Shown: piece after piece, positions 43,436 to 55,417 of the stretch
Position numbering within the stretch: position 1 is the first letter of the stretch
Layout of the letters: every line of letters begins with the position of its first letter
Origin: Turnera subulata
Lineage: Eukaryota > Streptophyta > Magnoliopsida > Malpighiales > Passifloraceae
Reading direction: 5' to 3'
NCBI GenBank assembly: GCA_028386065.3
Contig: JAKUCV010004258.1
Coordinates: 24,489 to 88,488 of the forward strand
Length of the DNA stretch: 64,000 bases
The notes under the pieces: generated by a model
Databases searched by the model: none
Told to the model about the DNA's origin: nothing
The model's input: the letters and a program-made list of their open reading frames with translations, nothing else
Translations under genes and position numbers: made by a program

Positions 43436-45265
43436 GCATCTTCTCAAATCACAAAACAAAACAAAATCAAGTATATTTTAAGCTGTCAAGAAATCTTGGG
43501 CTATTTGAATGGAATGGAATCATTAAGTTCAGTCGGGTCTATTAACGGACGGTCCAAGGCGCAAAGTATTTTCTTTGTCTGAGCTGAATGGAATTTGGGC
43601 CTCTTAATAAGGACGGTGGATTCATGAATTTGTTAAATAAAACTCGCGCTAAACAAGCATTGACCTAAATATTCTAAAAGTATAAAGCTATATCGAACCG
43701 AGAGGTGACATAAACCAAGGATGGTTGATCTCCTTCCCCGTTCACTTGAATTCATGCGTTCACACTTTCACAATTCAAACATACGTGATTTTTTCTTTAT
43801 TCTTTTTTGAAGTCATAAACGTACGTGATCCATGTTTACTTACATTTTACACCTTAATTAAACGTGCGTGATCCATATTTTCTTTTTTGAAGTCATAAAC
43901 AAAAAGATGTGGCTGCTGTATCAATGGATTTGAAACCGGAAGAATACAATTTATACAAAATAAGGGATTCACATTCACCAAATGGTTGAATAGTTTACTG
44001 AATCAAAACGACGCGACACCAAAATGGAAATACTCTTCCTATGTGTGGAAACACAACTTTAAATACACCGTATTTTGTTAATTAATCCTCAAAAAAGAAG
44101 AAGAAGAAGTAAATCGTCGCAATCCGCTTGGTTTGGATGCATGGTGCAGGCAGTCTTAAATTAAATCCAACCAAATCTGGAATCCTATTACGGAGGCCCC
44201 CCCACCCCACCCCACCATGAGTCCATGACCAATCTAGTGTATATCACACTAATAAATAAATTAAGTAATAATCACTTTCAGTGTTTCACAAAGCCCCATA
44301 ATGAATAACCCAAAAGTACCCTCACCCAGACGTCGCGATCGACCCCCTGACCGAAAGCAACAGCTGTGGCAACTCCGTCATTTCAACTCAACTTTTCGAC
44401 AGCAACAACGGGCCATGGCCCAGTTCACACACAAAACTTCCCCTCACCCAACGGACATACCCTTCCCTACCCCCCCTTCCCCCTCCCTCTCCCTCTCCCT
44501 CTCCCTCTCCCTCCCAAAAAGAGAAAAAACAAAAAGAAAAGAAGGAAAAAAAAGGCGCACGTTAGCTGTCCCCCTTCACAATCATTCACGATCTACCACC
44601 CACCACCCTTCCTCTCCTCCTCCCCCCCTCCCCTCCCCCCTTAATCCATAAAAACACCGATGCATTGATTAATGATTTAATGATCTTCACTGCTCCTCCT
44701 CCTTCATTTTCTTTTTAAAACAGAAAAAGAAAAGAATTGCTCAATCTCGCTTAACCTGCGCCCCACACTACACCCTCTACTCCCCCCCTCTCCCCCCTCT
44801 GGTCTATAGTGTTTAGTAGTAGTAGTAGTCTGTACTCTTCTTTACTCTGCACCACCTGACCACTGCCTTAAATGTGCGCACTGCGCCACTGCACCACGCC
44901 CCCACCCCCTCTCTTTCTTAATTACTTAAACTAGTGCCATTATAAGCTTGTACCTGTAACTCTTTAACTAATTACTACTACTACTACCACCACCACTGGT
45001 TCTTTTTTCAACTTTGAAAAAAAACAAAAAAAAAAAAACAAAGAGAGGAAGAAAACGCGCATTTCATTCCTCCGGTTTCGCCCCCGCGATCTTATGTCAT
45101 TTCCCAAACGTTTCGCCCCGGTGTCCTCTTCCAGCTCCGATCGGGCCCCGCATTCCGAATCCGACCCGATCCTCACTCAATCGGAGCCGCTGCTCGCCGA
45201 TCACTTGACTCTCCCATCCGCATTCGCCTGATCGATGCGATTCTAGCTCCGCAACTGAAGAAGTG
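43436..45265 (+). promoter_or_regulatory. Upstream region and leader of the ORP1-type gene
   Basis: 43436-44300 is AT-rich intergenic DNA without features. From 44300 the sequence becomes CT-rich, with a (CTCCCT)n microsatellite at about 44478-44514, C-runs, and GTA/ACT triplet repeats near 44815-44830 and 44970-44995. Such pyrimidine-rich stretches are common in plant promoters and 5' leaders. The transcription start is not identifiable. Confidence 0.45.
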
Positions 45266-48200
45266 ATGAATCCTCTCTGCTGCATTGCTCCGGTTTCCAT
45301 CGATCGGGACCGGGCCAACCCCGTCGCGCCGAAACCGATCTCCGGCCCGCAACCGGCCCAGGAAACTCCGTCCAGGACCGTCAGCCACAGCTCCAAGCCG
45401 AGCTTCTCCGCTCAGGTGTCCTCCGCCGGTACCGACGCCGACAGGCTCTCGCTGAATCAAGAGATCGAGGACTCTGTGCCGGAAGCTCCCAGGGATTCCA
45501 GAGTTTACAACGGCCTAAACGGCAGCGTCGCCGGGATTCTGTACAAATGGGTGAACTACGGGAAAGGATGGAGGCCGCGGTGGTTCGTGCTGGAGGACGG
45601 CGTGCTGTCGTATTACAAGATTCACGGGCCGGATAAGATTCTGATGAGCCCGGCGAGGGAGAAGGGAGTGAAGGTTGTTGGAGAAGAGTCGTTGCGGTAT
45701 ATGCGGAAGGTCAGCTGGAAAAGTAGTAGCAGTGGCGCTAGCGGTAACCGGCTCAGCTTGGCTTCCGCCGCAGCAGCTGCGGCTAAGCAGTGCAAGCCGT
45801 TCGGCGAGATCCACTTGAAGGTTCGTGTTGTGTTTTTCGACTCTGCTTTTGGCTGCTATTGTTGAGTAGAAATTTGTCTCTTAAAAATGCTCTGGTCACG
45901 TCACCTAGGTTAAGAGTAAGGAATACTTTTGATTATTGGGGCTTTTAGCGCATTATTTGCTTGAACTGTAGCTTATGCCGTCGATTGCTTCTACGATTCG
46001 CAATCATATTACTCACTCTCGTGTTCATGATCTCTTGTTTCCATATGTTATCGTCTGAAGTAGCTGACTTTTGACTTGGTGTGCAGGTATCTTCAGTTCG
46101 TGCAAGCAAATCAGATGACAAAAGGCTCACCATCTTCACCGGAACAAAGACTCTTCACCTGCGTTGCATATCACGGGAGGACAGAACTGCATGGCTTGAG
46201 GCATTGCAAGCTGCCAAAGATCTCTTTCCTAGAGTTTTGACAAGCACTGATTTTCCACTCTCTGAAGATGTCGTCGTTTCCACCGAAAAGTTAAGATTGA
46301 GGTTGGTGCAAGAAGGTGTTGGTGAAGCGGTTATTAAGGACTGCGAGTCTATTATGCTCTTAGAACTTTCGGAGCTGCAAAACCTGTTTAATGGTCTTCA
46401 ACGCAAGCACATCATGTTGTTGGATACGTTGAGGCAGTTGGAGGTACTTCTCGCACTTCCATTTCCATCCTGGTATTCCATCTGCTCCATGATAAAGTTC
46501 TACTTCCGTCCGAACTATCATTTTTCTCAAATTTGTTTGCAGACGGAAAAGATAGAGCTGGAAACTACTGTAGTAGATGAGACAAAGGAACGTGAATCCT
46601 ATGGCCAGCCAAGAAGATTCAGTGGTTAGTTATGCTTTTAGATTCTATCATCTCCATGTTATCATGGATTTTCTCCTTCATTTTTTTTTTCTTTTTGTAA
46701 TACGTCCTTATTAGTTTCTGAATTAAGAAGCTGTTAGCAATTTTTTGCTTGGTATGTATCCTTGAGGCAGTGTTGGATTCTATGTTCAGAATGTTTATAA
46801 AAATGATAAATTGATCTTAGGGTTTCTGCATTTGTCCATACATTTCAACATGAACAACGAGATCTCATACATATGCTCTTTTCAAATGTATTTAGATGGT
46901 GACTTGGATTCACTGGATGGAAAAAGTTGATTTATGAGTCAAGTTGGGAATTTAATCTTGAGATGTATTCTTGCATGTAGCAGTGCATTGCTAGCTAACA
47001 CCATCATGTTTGTCTACATCACCTTGTTATACTACAGAACATTTTTGACCTGGTTCTTGGAAACTATTTTATTGTTCATTAAGTTTGGATGAGATATGTA
47101 GTATTTGCTGATACGCTATCCATTCATGTCGCAGATTTCTATTCTGTCATGTCCGAGGGCAGTGCAAGTGACTCTGATGCCGAAAATGAAAGTCAATATG
47201 GAGTGGATGTTGAGACAGATGATGATGATGGGGCATTCTTTGACACAAATGACTTCTTATCTGCAGATGCCTTAAGAAGCGCTTCTTATCGAAGTAGGGA
47301 AGCAATGGGAAATGGTTCTATATATGATAAAGACCCTTTTTCCTCTGATCACTTGCGTGGGCTAGAGACAGAGATCAAAACATTAAAGTATCCATATGTT
47401 AAAAGACGGGACAACTTGCCAGAACCAAAGGAGAAAGAGAAGCCTGTTGGGTTGTGGTCAATTATAAAAGACAACATTGGGAAAGACTTATCTGGAGTTT
47501 GTCTACCTGTTTACTTTAATGAGCCACTTTCTTCTCTGCAAAAGTGCTTCGAGGATCTGGAATATTCGTACTTGGTTGATCGTGCATTGGAATGGGGAAG
47601 GCAGGTCAGGTCCTATACCTTTGCGATGAAGTTTTTTGGAAGCATGATGTGCTTATGATATTTTACTTCATGTGTTTGATATATAGAGTGGTTTTGGTTT
47701 CATGAAGAATAATGTATGATATATTTGGAACCTGGATATTTAGCATTCAACAAGTGTATCTGAGTTTTGGCTGTGGATTAACATTAGTTCATGTGTTTTC
47801 TTGAGGATGTAATTGGCCTTGTTTGATGTTATTCTCATTAAGAACTCATGTGGTGCAGGGCAATGACTTGATGAGGATTCTAAATGTCGCCGCTTTTGCT
47901 GTATCTGGGTATGCCTCAACTGAAGGTCGACAATGCAAACCCTTCAACCCTCTCCTTGGGGAGACTTACGAGGCTGACTATCCAGATAAGGGACTCCGAT
48001 TCTTCTCTGAAAAAGTAAGCTCTTACTTTCACGTTTGCTTAAAGATTTGGCCCTAATTCTTCTGTTGGATTCACAAGCCACCATTACTTATTATGATTGA
48101 GCCAAAAGTGAACTCATTACTCTTTCCTCGTTAACTGTCTTGACATATTGTTCTATATTCAAGACATTGCTTGACATGACGCTTTCTTTTAGGTAAGTCA

Positions 48201-49773
48201 TCATCCAATGATAGTTGCTTGTCACTGTGAAGGAAGAGGCTGGAAGTTCTGGGCCGACTCCAATCTGAAAGGGAAGTTCTGGGGGCGGTCTATTCAGCTT
48301 GATCCTGTTGGTGCCCTTACCTTGCAGTTTGAGGACGGTGAAACCTTTCAGTGGAGCAAAGTCACCACTTCTATATACAACATTATACTTGGTAAAATAT
48401 ACTGTGACCACTATGGAACCATGCGAATAAAAGGCAGTGGAAACTACTCCTGCAAGCTCAAGTTCAAGGAGCAGTCCATCATAGATCGAAATCCTCATCA
48501 GGTTCTTTCAGTACTTGAGAATAAGCATGCTGTATCAAGCATTAATGAAAAAAGATTAGGCACGCTGTATTAAACATAAATGAAAAAGAATTATCACTGA
48601 GAAAAAGAAAAACGATTATCCGCACATTTTGAGATATTTTTGCATTATTTTCCTTCTTTTTCTAGTCTTTAGTATTGCGGTTCATATCTTGGGGAAAAGA
48701 GATTTATTTTCTAAAACTCCTGATTTATAAACACTTAAAGCTGTTGAATATTGGTTATGAATTTCTTATCTTCCCATTTTCAGGTTCATGGGTTTGTACA
48801 AGATAATAGAACTGGAGAGAAGGTAGCTATGCTGGTGGGGAAGTGGGATGAAGCCATGTACTATGTGCTAGGCGATCCAACCATAAAGCCCAAGGGATAT
48901 GATCCAATGACAGAAGCTGTCTTGCTCTGGGAGAGAGATAAATCTATTACCAAGACAAGATATAATCTCACCCCTTTTGCAATATCTTTGAATGAATTGA
49001 CTCCTGGCTTGGTGGAGAAATTGCCTCCCACTGACTCAAGACTAAGGCCAGATCAAAGACACTTGGAGAACGGGGAGTATGAGTTGGCAAATTCGGAGAA
49101 ACTGAGACTTGAACAATTACAAAGACGGGTACTTTACTGCTTATTCATCTTTGAGTTGCTTGGTGACATTTAGTGAAAAGTGTTTGAGATTGTCATTGTG
49201 TTGGGTGCATTGATTTGCTAAGGTTGTTGAGAATTGATTGTGGCCAGATACACAGGCCCGGGCAAAGAATTTCAGGTGGCAGACTTGAAATTTTGCTGTA
49301 GGCTCTCCATGTTCTGTTGCTTCACTTTGATTACTGGTTTTTTTGTCTTTATTTCGTTTACTGCTACTTTGCCAGTTGATTAGACAGACAGTTGTCTTTT
49401 GATTGCTTATTACTACTTCGCCAGTTGGTTAGACAAACTGTATATGGTGGTGCTGCAGGAACCTATGTGTATGAGCCATTAGGCATTGTCTTCATTCTAA
49501 CAAGAATGATTACAGTTTCATTTGCTAGTTTTTGTGAACATACACTCCCATTTCCAAAGCTAAAATCAAATTGAGAGATCTTTATTTCTTGTGATACAGG
49601 CAAGGAAATTACAGGAGAGTGGGTGGCAACCAAGATGGTTTCAGAAGGATGAGGAAGGTTGTTATCGTTATCTTGGTGGGTACTGGGAAGCTAGAGAGAG
49701 AAAGAACTGGGATGGAATTCCTGATATATTTGGCCAGAGTAATGATTCAATTGCAGGTTTGGTAGAAGAGTAA
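45266..49773 (+). CDS. Oxysterol-binding protein-related protein, ORP1 type, 8 exons, 815 aa
   Basis: Exons: 45266-45820, 46087-46443, 46543-46624, 47135-47604, 47859-48014, 48193-48501, 48784-49128 and 49600-49773 (TAA). All introns are GT-AG and the frame is continuous over 815 residues, close to Arabidopsis ORP1C. Residues 85-230 form a PH domain ([20 protein letters not shown] at the start, [11 protein letters not shown] at the end) for phosphoinositide binding. An acidic linker with AFFDTND (365-371) follows. The OSBP lipid-transfer domain has the signature EKVSHHP at 539-545. Residues near 275-330 look helical. ORPs exchange sterol and PI4P between membranes at contact sites. The start is ATG AAT, with the N-terminus MNPLCC typical of the group. 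No defects are seen. Confidence 0.96.
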
Positions 49774-51607
49774 GCTGCTTTGCTTCCATAGTGTATTTTG
49801 ATCCCCTACATATCCTTTCGTTTTAATTTTCAGATTTGATTCTTCTCTCGATCTCTTCTTTATCGGGGATTCAAAATGATAGTTTGTATGTGCAGATGTA
49901 GCTTTATAGTTTAGATACAAGAAGATTCTGTATGGTGTATTTCATAATCTAGTTTAATTGTTCTGAGCTCCGAGATTCAGCAGCGCACTTCTTGTTTGCA
50001 TCTTTCTGAATTTTGGTTTTTTAAAACTTTTAACGTTCTTTTTTGGGTATTTAAAAAGAAGTCCCTAGCATGCTTTGGTTAACTTGTGAGACTGGGTTAT
50101 ATTTCTTTTAATTTAGATTTTTTTAAAAAAAAAAACAATACATGTCAGGAAAAGAGATATGCATCCACCTGTTTTGACAAAACTGAGAGTCTGTTACCTA
50201 GAGAGAATTACTAAAGTTTCCTATGAGGCTATGACTTACATCAACACAAATAAAATAGAAAACAGTAGATGCAGGTCTGGAATGATTCCACTATTGCTAA
50301 TTATGGTGGATACTCATATGCGAGAACCATACTGATTGCAAGATTGTTGGGTGTATCATACTCGGTGCAAGATAATTGTTAGTTCAAAGAAGAAAGAGCA
50401 AGATAATTGACTGAAGAATCCTCATCCCTTTTTGCAACTTAGTTTTGTCTCCTCTCAGTTCTGTTAACCAAGAGCCTACTTGTCAAGAGATTCTTTCTTT
50501 GAGCATTTTCTCAAGAGATGCTCCTTCATAGGGTAAATTTTCGAACCTCCAGCTGAATAAGAAAAGGAGAAATGGCTTTCGAACTCTACTAAGCAGAGTG
50601 GAGAAACATTATCAAGTATATGAATGCTTTAGCTCGGCGACCAGACTTTTAAACTGTTAAGCCAGAGTCCAGACTATGAAACGGTGAGTGATGGTCGGTA
50701 AAGTTCCCAAGTTAATTTACCACTCAACACCATCCCTCTCTGCGCAATTTCTACCACATGCTCTAGACAAAATAATAGCCAGATTTTTTTTTTTTCCTAT
50801 CAGAGCCAGAAGATGATAAGACCGACATATTTGATCCTTTTGATGAAACTTGGGTTCTCATTCCACATCAATTTGAATTGAAAACTGCTAAGCAACTCAA
50901 AACGTGCAAAAGGCTTTTGTACCGATTATTGGAGAGCTTGTAGTTGGATCGATCAGGATGTCCTTACATCTCATTTGGATAATAGAAGCTGTATTACGCA
51001 AGTTTACCTTAGTTATCAAGTGCTATTAACGTAAGCTGTTAAAATAGAACATATTTGACCCGAGTGTGGTATATGGAGGGTGGTTTTTTCATACATGTTA
51101 AAATTTATATATATATATGTATATATTGCTGTTAGAATATTAGTTTTATTTTAATTAGAAGCTATGATTTTAGGAAGAGCATCAATTGCTCTTATAAAAA
51201 AGTTGTACTCGTTTACCTTAAATCAAAATGATTTTAAAACATCAAGGAGCAAATCTGAAAATAGCCATCATCTGAACTCTTATTTTCCATTAGAAAAGCA
51301 TTGTCGAGCAATCAGTTAGTGTCATTAGGAGATTTTGTTTTTATTTGAATTTTATGATAAAAAAAAAGATGAAATGAGAAGGAATGTGTCTCATTTCTTA
51401 AAATTAACGCATCAATGCCTCTCAAAATACAGACTAATCTATCGTCAAATCAAAATATGCTGGTGTTGTATCGTATTGTGACTTGTGAGCATCTGTGTTA
51501 TACAAAACACCGGGTTGTGAGCAAAGTCAAAATATCAGACAATTAGTAATAAACAATTTTGTTTTGATTTTGAGAATTCGACATGTCAAACAATTAGTAA
51601 TCAATAA
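49774..51607. other. 3' flank of the ORP gene and intergenic DNA
   Basis: Includes the ORP 3' UTR. T-rich tract near 50787, short (AT) repeat near 51107-51126. No further gene, RNA gene or clear transposon recognised. Confidence 0.45.
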
Positions 51608-51611
51608 TGCT

Positions 51612-51940
51612 AGAGTTACTAAGGATTTTCTACTAAGAGAGTCTTACAAACATATGTGGCATGTTTACATTGGATGATTTTATTAGCTTTTCACATCATC
51701 TTTATTTTCATTTATTATTTCTAAAATTAGATTTTTTCAATCACAAAAATCTTTACCTATTATTTTTTCTAAAATTAGATCATGAAGAATTAATAGGTAA
51801 AGATTTTTGTGATTGAAAAATTCTAATTTTAGAAGTAATAAATAAAAATAAAGATGATGTGGAAAGCTAATAAAATCATCCAATGTAAACATGCCACATA
51901 TGTTTGTAAGACTCTCTTATAGAAAATCCTTAGTAACTCT
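51612..51940. mobile_element. Fold-back MITE (329 bp)
   Basis: Nearly perfect long palindrome: AGAGTTACTAAGGATTTTCT at the left is matched by its reverse complement at the right, and pairing continues for about 140 bp per arm around a small centre near 51770-51785. Flanking TGCT at 51608-51611 and 51941-51944 may be a 4-bp target duplication. No coding capacity. Superfamily not assignable by eye. Confidence 0.8.
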
Positions 51941-52439
51941 TGCTGATTAGTAATATGTGAATCTGACATTTAAGGATAGGCGTGATATTTGAGGCACATT
52001 AAAAAAAAAAAAAAGAACTTACAATACGTATACAATCCATTAGGCGATTACTGACTATTTGATGTACATCCATGCCTTATAATTTACGACATAAATTGCC
52101 ATTTTAATTTGATTTTCCAAATAACGTCAATGTAGACACCATAAATTATCCTTGTTTAGTTATTTTTTTTTTAATTATATAATTTTAACTTAATATAATT
52201 ATATTCTATTTTGTTATTATATACATTTTTAGTTTGTCATGCTCGAAATTGGGTAAACATCGTGCTAAAAATTATTTATCCTAAATTCTTGTGTTGGTTA
52301 AAGTCCAACCCAAATCAAATCGTAAGCCCTTAAGCCCATACTAATGAAGCGGCATCCTGTTTCCCATCAAACTACATGTCACCCACGCGCATTTTGTTGG
52401 AAGTGTAGTGTGTAGTGTAAAACGTCGTCAAGTCCCCAT

Positions 52440-53443
52440 TTCCCCATCCTTCCCCGCCCCCACCATCTTCCTCCCATCAGCTCTTTCTTTCCGTCGATCA
52501 TCATCAGTCGTCGCTGAATATTCCTCGCCATTTCCTGTTTTGGTTTCCGGCAGAGAGTGAGTGAGTAGCCGATTGTCCTTGTTCTTAAAGTTGCCAATTA
52601 CCTTTTTTGGGTTCAAATTGTTGATTTGGATGCTGAGATTTTACTGTTATGCCCATACCTTTTGTTTGCCGCTGCTACTTGCCCTCGACTGTGTTGTGTT
52701 AGTCTTTTGGTGCCATAAAATAATACTAATGTACATGCTATTGTCGAGTTCCATTATTTGCTTGGAGAATGAACTCTCGTTTCTACATGGACATCTTTTT
52801 GCCTCCTTTGTGTTGTTTCTTCTTGGATGTGCCTGAGTTTTGGTTTGTTATGGATGCACTGGGGAGTGTTGTGGTCCTTGTGTCTGATTTGTTACTACCC
52901 GCTTTTGAGGAAGTCTACTGGTTTACTATGGTTTTGGTTTCTTGGCATATTCTGTGTAACATATTCTGTATATTAATTTTTGCTCCTGTGTCCGTGCTTA
53001 TGCTAATCCCGAGTTATTGATACACTGTTGATGTTTAGTTTTAGAATAATGCATGTGTCAAAGAATTGGAGAACATAAAATTGTTCACTTTTTGTGCTTA
53101 AGAAGTTTGTGAAGGTGATGCTGGAGAATCACATTAATGACAAGTTGGGGTTCACGAGTTTTTTATAAATTGGAATATGTTAGGTGATTCTGTAGGCGTA
53201 GTTCTATGGGGCTAGTTACTGTGTTATTGAAACTTTAATTTGGGAGAAGCAACTTTGGTTTTGGGAAGCATTAGGTAGTTTTGGGGTTGGATTTTAATTC
53301 TCCTTCGATACTGATGTGTCAATTTTGTTGGGACAATGCAAGAGTTGCCCTGTAGCGCTTATGTTTTGGTTGTTCGTAGAATAGCTCAAAATCAGATGTT
53401 TCTCTTACTTCCATTACCATTGGCATTTACTTGGTCCTTGCAG
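52440..53443 (+). promoter_or_regulatory. Leader of the mitochondrial bL12 gene with probable 5'-UTR intron
   Basis: The CT-rich stretch 52440-52555 looks like a promoter/leader. A donor-like GTGAGTGAGT follows GGCAGA at about 52556. T-rich, non-coding sequence runs to CTTGCAG at 53443, 57 bp before the start codon. An intron in the 5' UTR is the simplest reading; it needs transcript support. Confidence 0.5.
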
Positions 53444-53500
53444 GGATCGGGACTTAAGAATCTATGCAGTTGAACTCTTTAACCAGTAATTTGCGAAAGG

Positions 53501-54082
53501 ATGAAATTTCTTCAGCTAGTCAGATGTGTTCGCACCCAGCCCAGTGTCCGTGAAATCACTGGTCCTTTACAGGTTCGCTATTTTCAGCATGATTTTGTAC
53601 CCAGGGATCCCACGGCCAAGCCTAAGAAATACAAATACCCGGCAGTCTATGATCCATATGGCCCTAGACCTCTACCATCAGACAAACTCATCGAACTTGC
53701 GGAGCGTATTGCTGCTTTATCCCCTCAGGAGCGCTCTCAAATCGGTCCTACTCTTGAACACAGGTTCCGTCACCCCAAGTTGCAGAAAGTGGATGTAGAC
53801 TTTGCGGTTGATGGTTCCCAAGGAGGGGCAAAAGCAGGGGCTGCAAAGGTTGAAGAGAAGAAGGAGAAAACGGCATTTGATGTGAAGTTGGAGAAGTTTG
53901 ATGCTGCAGCGAAGATTAAGGTGATTAAAGAAGTAAGAGCTTTTACTGATTTAGGACTGAAGGAGGCCAAAGACCTGGTTGAGAAGGTACCGGTTGTGCT
54001 TAAAAAAGGGGTCACCAAAGAGGAAGCAGATAACATAATAGAGAAGATAAAAGCTGTTGGAGGGGTTGCAGTTATGGAGTGA
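53501..54082 (+). CDS. Mitochondrial ribosomal protein bL12 (L7/L12), 193 aa
   Basis: Uninterrupted single-exon frame. The first 30 or so residues are Arg-rich without acids ([12 protein letters not shown]), as expected of a mitochondrial targeting peptide. A plant-specific linker ([14 protein letters not shown]) and the short helical dimerisation region ([10 protein letters not shown]) follow. After an Ala/Gly/Glu/Lys hinge comes the L7/L12 C-terminal domain from about residue 123 ([35 protein letters not shown] as start, with [11 protein letters not shown]). This domain of the ribosomal stalk recruits translation factors such as EF-G and EF-Tu. The length fits the mitochondrial form; the chloroplast form has a different N-terminus. 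Confidence 0.93.
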   Translation: MKFLQLVRCVRTQPSVREITGPLQVRYFQHDFVPRDPTAKPKKYKYPAVYDPYGPRPLPSDKLIELAERIAALSPQERSQIGPTLEHRFRHPKLQKVDVDFAVDGSQGGAKAGAAKVEEKKEKTAFDVKLEKFDAAAKIKVIKEVRAFTDLGLKEAKDLVEKVPVVLKKGVTKEEADNIIEKIKAVGGVAVME

Positions 54083-55417
54083 CAGCTTTACTATCTTGTC
54101 ATGCCGGTGTTGGTTCTGTTTATGGGTTTGTGTCATTTTTGTGTAGATCAGAGCTGTGGTTACGCAGATTGATCACAACTGTCATCAAACAAATGATTGA
54201 AATAATTAGTTTCGAGCTTATTTTCCAATATCTGGGAGTTGAGTGGACACTCTACAGGTCTGAGATCCAATCTTCTTCTCTTTAGGTAATACACTTGATA
54301 TAATTTGTGATCTTGCATGTCCACTAAAGCTTGGAAAAGAAATTGTCCCCTGGAATCCCATGACCACAAAGCAGAAAATGAAAATCATCTGATTCTAGCA
54401 TCTTTTTCTTTATGCTAATTTTGTTTTTTATACTAATGATACAAGCATCTTCTAATTTATATGAAAGATTTACAGGTACTTCTGTTAGTTTTCAGTCCCT
54501 GAAATTGGTAAAGAATGCATAGAGTTGGTTTTCCCTTGCACACTCGTCTCCTCTGTTTCATTCACGAGGTTTTGACGCTGACCAGAAAGGTCTTTTTATG
54601 TTATTGCGCAACATCTTATTAAGCAAGGTATTGGGCAGGATAACATGGATTAGTAGGAGTCTAAGTAAAGCTGAAATAAGAAAGAGCACATGATTGCCTG
54701 CTTCGTGTGAAATTTCACCGCCACAAGTACAGACGATCAACACGATCTCGTAACTATAACTAGTCGGGCCGAATCGGTAATGCTGTCAAACCTTTTAATA
54801 TCACCCAAAAAGAAGCCTGTACCACAATGCACCAACCAAGGCGACGAGCGCATTTTCTCTTAGAAGGTACGCCAAAAATTGCGGACCGCTTCACCACAAG
54901 GCCTACCATGCTCCCGTCCATTAGGACTTGGAGGAGACTTTCTGACGTCAAATGTGCTCTTCAATGTGCAGTGAAAAAGTAAGAATAAAATGGTGAATCC
55001 GTCGAGGTGTTTTATATGCTTCGTGGAAAACTCTAGAAGCATAACCAGGATCAGGGAGGGGAGCGCTTATCCTAGTAAGAGAAATCCTTATAGCGAATTC
55101 ACAGTTTTCACTTAATACAATCCCTAAACAGTCAAGCCAGTTGCGTTCAAAACAGAAACATTCAAGCCAATAGACAACTCTAGTTAATCCAGCTTTGGGC
55201 AGCGTAATAGCTGGTATAACTGCGATGCACCGCAACTGTCAAAAAAATTGACCTTTTGTGCTTAGATTCATTTTTTTCTTCCTTCAAATACATACTTTGC
55301 TAAAATCACTGAATCGTCATAGTCATTCTCTGAAAGGAACAAGGAAAGCATCAAAATTGGAAAAGCACGGGAAGAATGAACCCAAAAAAAAACCATGCTT
55401 CATGGCATGATAACACA
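54083..55417. other. Convergent intergenic region between bL12 and SDA1
   Basis: Contains the 3' UTRs of two genes that face each other. Minus-strand frames at 54558-55235 are short, lack family motifs and are not called. Confidence 0.45.

Noticed and set aside
54558..55235. Minus-strand frames as a LINE or gene remnant
   Set aside because: No domain motif; frames are short and scattered in a convergent intergenic region.
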